64,000 nt of DNA from Halopiger aswanensis (GTDB lineage: Archaea; Halobacteriota; Halobacteria; Halobacteriales; Natrialbaceae). Where the stretch lies: assembly GCF_003610195.1 (NCBI RefSeq), contig NZ_RAPO01000004.1:310001-374000 (forward strand), written 5' to 3'. Position numbers and translations under genes: made by a program. Positions 58,668 to 64,000 of this stretch are shown one piece after another (position 1 is the first letter of the stretch; the number at the start of each line of letters is the position of its first letter). The notes below the pieces were generated by a model. The model did not search any database, had not been told where the DNA came from, and saw only the letters and a list, made by a program, of their open reading frames with translations.

Positions 58668-59693
58668 ATGAAAGCCGCGACGCTCGTCGACGCGGGAACG
58701 ATGGAGGTCCGGACTCGAGAGCAGCCAGAACCCGGTCCGTCGGAGGTTCTCGTCGAGGTACGCAACGTCGGCATCTGCGGTTCGGACGTTCACTGGTACG
58801 ATCACGGCCGGATGGGTGACCGGACCGTCGACGAGCCGCTCGTGCTCGGTCACGAAAGCGCGGGTCGGGTCGTCGAAACCGGCCGCGACGTCGTCGACGT
58901 TGCCGTCGGCGACGCGGTCGCGATCGAACCGGGGATTCCCTGCGAGCAGTGTGACTATTGTCGCAGCGGGCGGTACAACCTGTGTCCGGACGTGGCGTTT
59001 ATGGCGACGCCGGGTACCGACGGCGCGTTCCGGGAGTACGTCGCCTGGCCGGCGGACTACGTCCACACGCTCCCGCCGTCAGTCTCCACCCGTGAGGGCG
59101 CGCTGTGCGAACCGGTGAGCGTCGGCATTCAAGCCGTCCGACGAGCCGACGTCGAGGTGGGTGATACCGTACTCGTCACCGGTGCGGGTCCCATCGGCCT
59201 TCTCGCGATGGACGTCGCGAGGGCGGCCGGCGCTGCGAATATAGCGGTCGTCGACATCATTCCCGCGAAGTTAGAGCGAGCTGCCGATCGGGGCGCGGAT
59301 CTCGCGATCGACAACCGGGAAGCGGATGTCGCGGCGGCGGTCCGCGACGAGTTCGGCGCCGGCGTCGACGTTGCGATCGAGGCGACCGGTTCGCCGCCGG
59401 CTATCGAATCGGCTCTCGAGGCGCCGCGGCCGGACGGGACCGCGGTCTTGGTCGGGCTCGCACCCAACGAGACGGTCCCGGTCGACACCTTCGAACTCGT
59501 CCGGCGGCAGGTCGACGTCCGCGGGAGCTATCGGTTCGCGAACACCTACTCGACGGCGATCTCCCTCCTCGAGGCCGGCCGGATCGATGCGGCGGGAACG
59601 ATCGACGTTGAACTTCCCATCGATCGCATCGGCGACGCGTTCGAGCGGGCCAAAGAACCCGACGTGGTGAAAGGGATGATCACGATGGATTAA
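58668..59693 (+). CDS. Zinc-dependent MDR alcohol/polyol dehydrogenase (sorbitol dehydrogenase type)
   Basis: The protein has 341 residues from ATG 58668 (MKAATLVDAGTMEV). Catalytic zinc ligands are in GICGSDVHW and GHESAGRV. The structural zinc lobe is CEQCDYCRSGRYNLC, and the NAD loop is GAGPIGLLAMDVA followed by an acidic residue (VVDIIP), suggesting NAD preference. It probably oxidises a polyol or sugar acid of the surrounding pathway. It follows the TRAP operon by 223 bases and may have its own promoter. Confidence 0.92.
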   Translation: MKAATLVDAGTMEVRTREQPEPGPSEVLVEVRNVGICGSDVHWYDHGRMGDRTVDEPLVLGHESAGRVVETGRDVVDVAVGDAVAIEPGIPCEQCDYCRSGRYNLCPDVAFMATPGTDGAFREYVAWPADYVHTLPPSVSTREGALCEPVSVGIQAVRRADVEVGDTVLVTGAGPIGLLAMDVARAAGAANIAVVDIIPAKLERAADRGADLAIDNREADVAAAVRDEFGAGVDVAIEATGSPPAIESALEAPRPDGTAVLVGLAPNETVPVDTFELVRRQVDVRGSYRFANTYSTAISLLEAGRIDAAGTIDVELPIDRIGDAFERAKEPDVVKGMITMD

Positions 59694-59746
59694 GCTGATC
59701 ACTGCGTCCGACTCGACTCCGAGCCGTCTCCGGAACTCGGGCGAAC

Positions 59747-59754
59747 ATTTATAC
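59747..59754 (+). promoter_or_regulatory. TATA-like box for the universal stress protein
   Basis: ATTTATAC lies 22 bases before the ATG at 59777. Confidence 0.45.
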
Positions 59755-59776
59755 TATAACGGACACATCTTACGGT

Positions 59777-60208
59777 ATGGTCATCGTCGCGGCGATCAGT
59801 GACTCTGATCAGTCTCTCGCCATCGCTGCAGAGGCGGACAAACTGGCACGAGCGTTCGGCGACGAACTCCACTTCGTGCACGTCATCGAAGAAACCGAGT
59901 ACACGAGGATCGTCGAAAAACAATCCGACATGCGAGACACCGGGACGGGGTCCGTCGAAGACAACGAGGCTGCGCGGGCTGCGTCAGGAATCGAGGAGGT
60001 GGTCTCTTCCGACTACGAGATCGTCGGACGAGTTGGAAATCCCGGCAAGAAGGTCGTCGAGTACGCGGACGAGGTCGACGCCCGCTACCTCGTCGTCGGT
60101 GGCCGATCCCGGTCACCGGTCGGAAAGGCCGTCTTCGGGAGCGTAACGCAATCGATCCTCCTCAACACGGATCGGCCCGTCGTCACGGTTACCGAACAAG
60201 AGACGTAG
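59777..60208 (+). CDS. Universal stress protein (UspA family)
   Basis: The protein has 143 residues, one Usp domain. The ATP-binding loop is GGRSRSPVGKAVFGSVTQS near the C-terminus (G-2x-G-9x-G-S/T type), and the first strand reads VIVAAISDSDQS. Family members bind ATP and modulate stress or transport responses in the cytoplasm; the specific role is unknown. It lies between the dehydrogenase and the lactate-utilisation-like genes on the same strand. Confidence 0.9.
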   Translation: MVIVAAISDSDQSLAIAAEADKLARAFGDELHFVHVIEETEYTRIVEKQSDMRDTGTGSVEDNEAARAASGIEEVVSSDYEIVGRVGNPGKKVVEYADEVDARYLVVGGRSRSPVGKAVFGSVTQSILLNTDRPVVTVTEQET

Positions 60209-60319
60209 TCAACGCTGGAGCGAAGGTCGAACGGAGACGGTGCTATCGAATTCACACGCGATTCGAGGATCGAATCGCCGATCGAAAATCACGCTACAAG
60301 GCTGATCTTTGAAGGGTCA

Positions 60320-60844
60320 ATGAACGCCAATACGAGTACAGAAACGATACGCGAATTTCAGCGCTCGCTGTCACAATTGAACGCGTCATCGACCGTCGTC
60401 CCGTCCGACGAGTTCGAGTCCGAACTCGCGGACCGAATCGAGATTCCCGCCGTCGGGGCCGAACTCCCGTTCGACGGTCTTTCCCTCTCGGACGCACCGG
60501 TAACGCTCGACCCGTCACCTGCACAGCTTCGGGAGGCCGTTACGGGAGTCACCGGGTCTCGGCTGGGTATCGCCTCGCTGGGGACCGTTGCCGTGGAATC
60601 GCGCCCGGAAGGCGACGAATTCGTGGCGCTGTACCCGGAGCAACACGTGGTCGTCGTCAGGGAGCGCGACATCAGAGCGGACCTCTCGGATGCCTTCGGG
60701 TGGATTCGGTCCGAGTTCGAGGCGGGACGACAGTCGTTCATCCTCGCGACCGGTCCGAGCTCGACCGGCGACATGGGCGAGCTCGTCCAGGGGGTCCACG
60801 GACCCGAACACGTCCACATCGTCATCGTCACCGACAATGAGTGA
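60320..60844 (+). CDS. LUD-domain protein (LutC/YkgG family)
   Basis: The protein has 174 residues. The C-terminal half has the LUD pattern ...GIASLGTVAVESRPEGDEFVALYPEQHVVVVRERDI and FILATGPSSTGDMGELVQGVHGPEHVHIVIV. LutC acts with LutA and LutB in iron-sulfur-dependent lactate oxidation. Its stop overlaps the start of the next gene by eight bases (60837-60844, ATGAGTGA), so the two proteins are made together. Confidence 0.85.
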   Translation: MNANTSTETIREFQRSLSQLNASSTVVPSDEFESELADRIEIPAVGAELPFDGLSLSDAPVTLDPSPAQLREAVTGVTGSRLGIASLGTVAVESRPEGDEFVALYPEQHVVVVRERDIRADLSDAFGWIRSEFEAGRQSFILATGPSSTGDMGELVQGVHGPEHVHIVIVTDNE

Positions 60845-63059
60845 CTCATCACGACTGAATGCTGACCGCATTCGTACGTTACTCGAGACGGAGAGCGACG
60901 AGATCAAGGAAAATACGCGCCTGTTCAACGCCGAGCGGTACGACGCGGTCGATGGAGTCGGCGCGGACGCACACGATCGGAACCGAACCAGAGCGCGGGA
61001 GATCAAGGAGGAGGCGATCGAGCGCCTCCCGGATCTGATCCGCCGGACCAGGGACGCCGTCGAAGCCAACGGCGGGACGGTGTACGTCGCGGACACCGCC
61101 GCCGACGCGAACCGGTACATCCGGGAGACGCTGGCGGAGAAAGACGCCGACAGCGTCGTGAAATCGAAGTCGATGACGACCGAAGAGATCGAATTGAACG
61201 ACGCCCTCGAGGCCGCCGACCTCGACGTTTGGGAGACGGACTTGGGTGAATTCGTCATCCAGGTTGCCGAGGAGGCGCCGTCGCACATCGTCGGGCCCTC
61301 GCTGCACAAGTCCCGCGAAGAGATCACGGAACTGTTCGAACGCGAGTTCGACCCGGACGAGTCGCTCGACTCCGCGCAGAAGCTGACGGCGTTCGCCCGG
61401 GAGTTCCTCGGCGAGCGTATCGACGACGCCGACGTCGGCATCACGGGAGCGAACTTCGTCATGGCCGAGAGCGGATCGATCGCACTGGTGACCAATGAGG
61501 GAAACGCCCGCAAGTGCGCGTCGATTCCCGATACGCACGTCGCCGTCGCCGGAATCGAGAAGATCATCCCGTCGATCGACGAACTCGAGCCGTTCGCGGA
61601 ACTCATTTCCCGATCGGCAACCGGGCAGGACATCCCGCAGTATCTGTCGATCCTGACGCCCCCGGTCGAGACGCCGACGATAGACTTCGATCGTGAAGAC
61701 GAGCCCGCATTCGGGAACGGCGACGCGGACCGGGATTTCCACCTCGTGCTCGTCGACAACGGTCGGCGCAGGATGCGACAGGACGACGACCTCCGCGAGA
61801 CGCTGTACTGCATCCGGTGTGGGGCCTGCGCGAACTCGTGTGCGAACTTCCAGTCGGTCGGCGGCCACGCCTTCGGCGGCGAGACGTATACGGGCGGTAT
61901 CGCCACGGGCTGGGAAGCCGGAATCGAAGGGTTGGACGTCGCCGAGGAGTTCAACGATCTCTGTACCGGCTGCTCGCGCTGCGTGAACGCGTGCCCGGTG
62001 AAGATCGACATTCCCTGGATCAATACGGTCGTCCGCGACCGCATCAATCGGGGTAAGGACCCCGGGTTCGACGATCTGTTGGTCGACGGCTTGGTCCCCG
62101 ACGAGGAGGCGAGCGGGACGCCCCTCCGCAAGCGCTTCTTCGGGAACTTCGAGACCGTCGCGAAGCTCGGCAGCGCGACAGCTCCTCTCTCGAACGTCGT
62201 CGCCGCCACCGGCGTCGCCCGGAAGGCGATGGAGACGACGCTCGGGATCGACACCAGACGCGACCTGCCGACCTTCGAGCGGACGACGTTGCGCGAATGG
62301 GCCATCGATCGGGATACGACCGTCGAGGACCCGGTCCGTCGCGTTGCTCTGTATCCGGACGTCTACACGAACTACGTCCGAACCGAGCGCGGCAAGGCCG
62401 CCGTCCGCGTCCTCGAGGCGCTCGGCTGCGAAGTGGTCGTTCCGGACGTCGGTGGCTCCGGACGCGCGCCGCTCTCTCAGGGAATGGTCGCGACGGCGAC
62501 GGAGAAAGCAGAGAACGTCGCATCGTCGCTTCTCGCGTACCTCGAGGCCGATTACGACGTCGTCGTCGTCGAGCCGAGCGACCTGGCGATGTTCCGCCGC
62601 GAGTACGAGAAGTTACTCCCCGCCGAGCAGCAGGAACGGCTCGCCGACGGGAGTTACGAAATTCTCGAGTTCGTCTACGGACTGCTGGAAAACGGTGCGA
62701 ACCCCGACGCTCTGACAGCAGGTGACGGCGAGGGGGTCGCATACCATAGCCACTGTCAGCAGCGAACGCTCGGTCTCGAATCGTACACGGAGGCGGTCCT
62801 GAAGCGGCTCGGATACGACGTGCTCACCTCGGACGTGGAGTGCTGCGGCATGGCCGGCAGCTTCGGCTACAAGAGCGAGTACTACGAACTCAGTATGGAC
62901 GTCGGCGAACACCTCGCCGAACAGTTCGAGGGAGCGGTAGACGAGCGAACGGTCGTCGCCAGCGGAACGTCTTGTACGGAGCAACTCGACGCGCTCCTGT
63001 CGCCGGGAACCCGCCATCCGATCGAACTCCTCGATCCGGTCAATCCGGCTGGGCGGTAA
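60837..63059 (+). CDS. LutB-LutA fusion: LUD, ferredoxin-like and CCG domains
   Basis: The protein has 740 residues from ATG 60837 (MSDSSRLNADR). Residues about 1-300 are a LutB-type LUD domain (KSKSMTTEEIELN, GANFVMAESGSIALVTNEGNAR). Two 4Fe-4S motifs follow: CIRCGACANSC (from Cys325) and CTGCSRCVNAC (from Cys376). A LutA/GlpC-like part follows: the first CCG module is degraded (VGGSG instead of CCG), while the second keeps HC...ECCGMAGSFG (Cys669-670). It should pass electrons from an organic hydroxy acid, lactate or another, to the respiratory chain. Confidence 0.88.
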   Translation: MSDSSRLNADRIRTLLETESDEIKENTRLFNAERYDAVDGVGADAHDRNRTRAREIKEEAIERLPDLIRRTRDAVEANGGTVYVADTAADANRYIRETLAEKDADSVVKSKSMTTEEIELNDALEAADLDVWETDLGEFVIQVAEEAPSHIVGPSLHKSREEITELFEREFDPDESLDSAQKLTAFAREFLGERIDDADVGITGANFVMAESGSIALVTNEGNARKCASIPDTHVAVAGIEKIIPSIDELEPFAELISRSATGQDIPQYLSILTPPVETPTIDFDREDEPAFGNGDADRDFHLVLVDNGRRRMRQDDDLRETLYCIRCGACANSCANFQSVGGHAFGGETYTGGIATGWEAGIEGLDVAEEFNDLCTGCSRCVNACPVKIDIPWINTVVRDRINRGKDPGFDDLLVDGLVPDEEASGTPLRKRFFGNFETVAKLGSATAPLSNVVAATGVARKAMETTLGIDTRRDLPTFERTTLREWAIDRDTTVEDPVRRVALYPDVYTNYVRTERGKAAVRVLEALGCEVVVPDVGGSGRAPLSQGMVATATEKAENVASSLLAYLEADYDVVVVEPSDLAMFRREYEKLLPAEQQERLADGSYEILEFVYGLLENGANPDALTAGDGEGVAYHSHCQQRTLGLESYTEAVLKRLGYDVLTSDVECCGMAGSFGYKSEYYELSMDVGEHLAEQFEGAVDERTVVASGTSCTEQLDALLSPGTRHPIELLDPVNPAGR

Positions 63060-63124
63060 TCGACAGACCCCTCGTGATTCGCGACCGTGCGGGATCGCTA
63101 CCGCGAATCCGCGCTCGAGCCCGA

Positions 63125-63132
63125 ACTATTTT
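63125..63132 (+). promoter_or_regulatory. TATA-like box for the terminal enolase-superfamily gene
   Basis: ACTATTTT lies 29 bases before the ATG at 63162. Confidence 0.35.
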
Positions 63133-63161
63133 GTTGCAAGAAGTGGATCCCCGAACGAGAG

Positions 63162-64000
63162 ATGAGCGAGTCAGCAGCGAGTACTGGAACCATCCAGACC
63201 GTCGAGACGGCCCTCTATCGAGTTCCGAACGAACAGACGCTCGAGGATGCGACCCAGTCGTTCGATACGTTGGAGATCGTCGCGCTCACCGCTGAATCCG
63301 ACGACGGCCATCGGGGCCTCGGGTTCACGTACACGATCGGTCGCGGCGGTGCGGCGGTGAAGCGGTTCCTCGACGACGAACTCGTGCCGCTTGTGGAGGG
63401 GCAGCCGATCGCTCCGCGCACCGTTCGGTCATCCCTGCGGGGTGAGACGACGTTCATCGGACGCGAAGGGATCAGCGAGTTCGCCGTTGCCGCGGTTGAC
63501 ATCGCGATTTGGGACCTGCTCGGCAAGCACACCGGCTTGCCGCTGTGCGAACTGCTCGGCGGAACCAGAGAGCCGGTGCCGATGTACGAGACCGACGGCG
63601 GTTGGCTCCAGTACAACGCCGATACCCTCGTCGAAAATGCACGGAAGGTCGCCGACCGCGGGTTTGCCGGGATGAAGATGAAGGTCGGCTCGGCGATCGA
63701 CCGAGACGTCGAGCGGGTCCGTGCGGTCCGAGAGACGCTTCCCGAGGAACTGGATCTCATGCTCGACGGCAACTGCTCGTACACCGTCCCGGAAGCACGC
63801 CAGTTGGCGAACCGACTCGATGACACCGCGATCACCTGGTTCGAAGAACCGCTCCCCAAGGGCGATTACGCTTCGTACGCTGATCTCCGCCGTCGCGTTG
63901 ATGTGCCGATCGCCACGGGAGAAAACTTCTACAACGAGACGCAGTTCCGGCAGGTAATCGACCGCAATGCAGTCGACTATTTGCAGCCGGACGTCTGCCG
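63162..64000 (+). CDS. Enolase-superfamily (muconate lactonising/mandelate racemase) enzyme, cut by right edge
   Basis: The frame runs from ATG 63162 (MSESAASTGTIQTVET) to the last base, 279 residues without a stop, so about a quarter of the protein is missing. The capping domain precedes EFAVAAVDIAIWDLLGKHTGLPL. The barrel carries GMKMKVG (KxK), LMLDGNCSY (Asp), WFEEPL (Glu) and ATGENFYN (Glu), an intact MR/MLE metal and base set. It differs from the dehydratase at 50364-51539 (KxK rather than K-I-H). A sugar-acid dehydratase or racemase is likely; the substrate is unknown. Confidence 0.87.
   Translation, partial: MSESAASTGTIQTVETALYRVPNEQTLEDATQSFDTLEIVALTAESDDGHRGLGFTYTIGRGGAAVKRFLDDELVPLVEGQPIAPRTVRSSLRGETTFIGREGISEFAVAAVDIAIWDLLGKHTGLPLCELLGGTREPVPMYETDGGWLQYNADTLVENARKVADRGFAGMKMKVGSAIDRDVERVRAVRETLPEELDLMLDGNCSYTVPEARQLANRLDDTAITWFEEPLPKGDYASYADLRRRVDVPIATGENFYNETQFRQVIDRNAVDYLQPDVC

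Noticed and set aside
1..64000. tRNA, rRNA or integrase-linked attachment sites
   Set aside because: I saw no tRNA-like cloverleaf with a CCA-type end, no rRNA sequence, and no integrase or transposase frame.

Overview
The window reads as chromosomal DNA of a halophilic archaeon (class Halobacteria, possibly a Natrialbales-type genome). Evidence: high G+C, strongly acidic proteins, twin-arginine lipoproteins, haloarchaeal-only families (DUF7344 helix-turn-helix proteins, a bacterioopsin-activator-type HTH regulator), and TATA-like boxes about 22-30 bases upstream of start codons, as in leaderless haloarchaeal transcripts. I found no tRNA, rRNA, CRISPR array or intact insertion sequence.

Region 1 (1-27.6 kb) is a cell-surface or exopolysaccharide gene cluster. 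It holds a GT-C-like membrane protein cut by the left edge, a DUF1616/DUF457 pair, two DUF7344 proteins, an asparagine-synthase-like protein, two polysaccharide-deacetylase-like lipoproteins, a PAS/GAF histidine kinase, an exported desuccinylase-like hydrolase with a PKD domain, a sugar-transfer ATP-grasp protein, two GT2 glycosyltransferases, a flippase, a right-handed beta-helix protein, a Bat-type regulator, an alkaline-phosphatase-superfamily enzyme, a phosphohexomutase and a sugar nucleotidylyltransferase. Many of these scattered single-gene units share one 20-base promoter arrangement (YTTAWC, 4 bases, 2 bases, ATAATAAT-like). This suggests a regulon, and it is the most striking non-coding signal in the window.

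Region 2 (28-35.6 kb) holds a tiny acidic lipoprotein, two HTH proteins, an amidohydrolase of the MTA/SAH deaminase type, and hemY, hemH and hemE. These three haem genes are notable because most archaea make haem through sirohaem.

Region 3 (36.8-64 kb) is for plant-polysaccharide sugars and sugar acids. A binding-protein-dependent sugar ABC transporter sits beside an exported multi-domain GH3 and a cytoplasmic-looking GH31, which fits xyloglucan- or xylan-type oligosaccharides. Next come an IclR regulator, an SDR, a Gfo/Idh/MocA dehydrogenase and an enolase-superfamily acid-sugar dehydratase. A second block has an SDR, a second IclR, mannonate dehydratase (uxuA) and a complete TRAP transporter, which looks like a hexuronate uptake and catabolism module. 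A sorbitol-type dehydrogenase, a universal stress protein, a LutC-like protein, a LutB-LutA fusion and a second enolase-superfamily enzyme (cut by the right edge) complete it.

Three low-coding stretches (30.9-31.4, 35.6-36.8 and 51.5-52.3 kb) are A+T-richer than their surroundings and hold no gene I can support.
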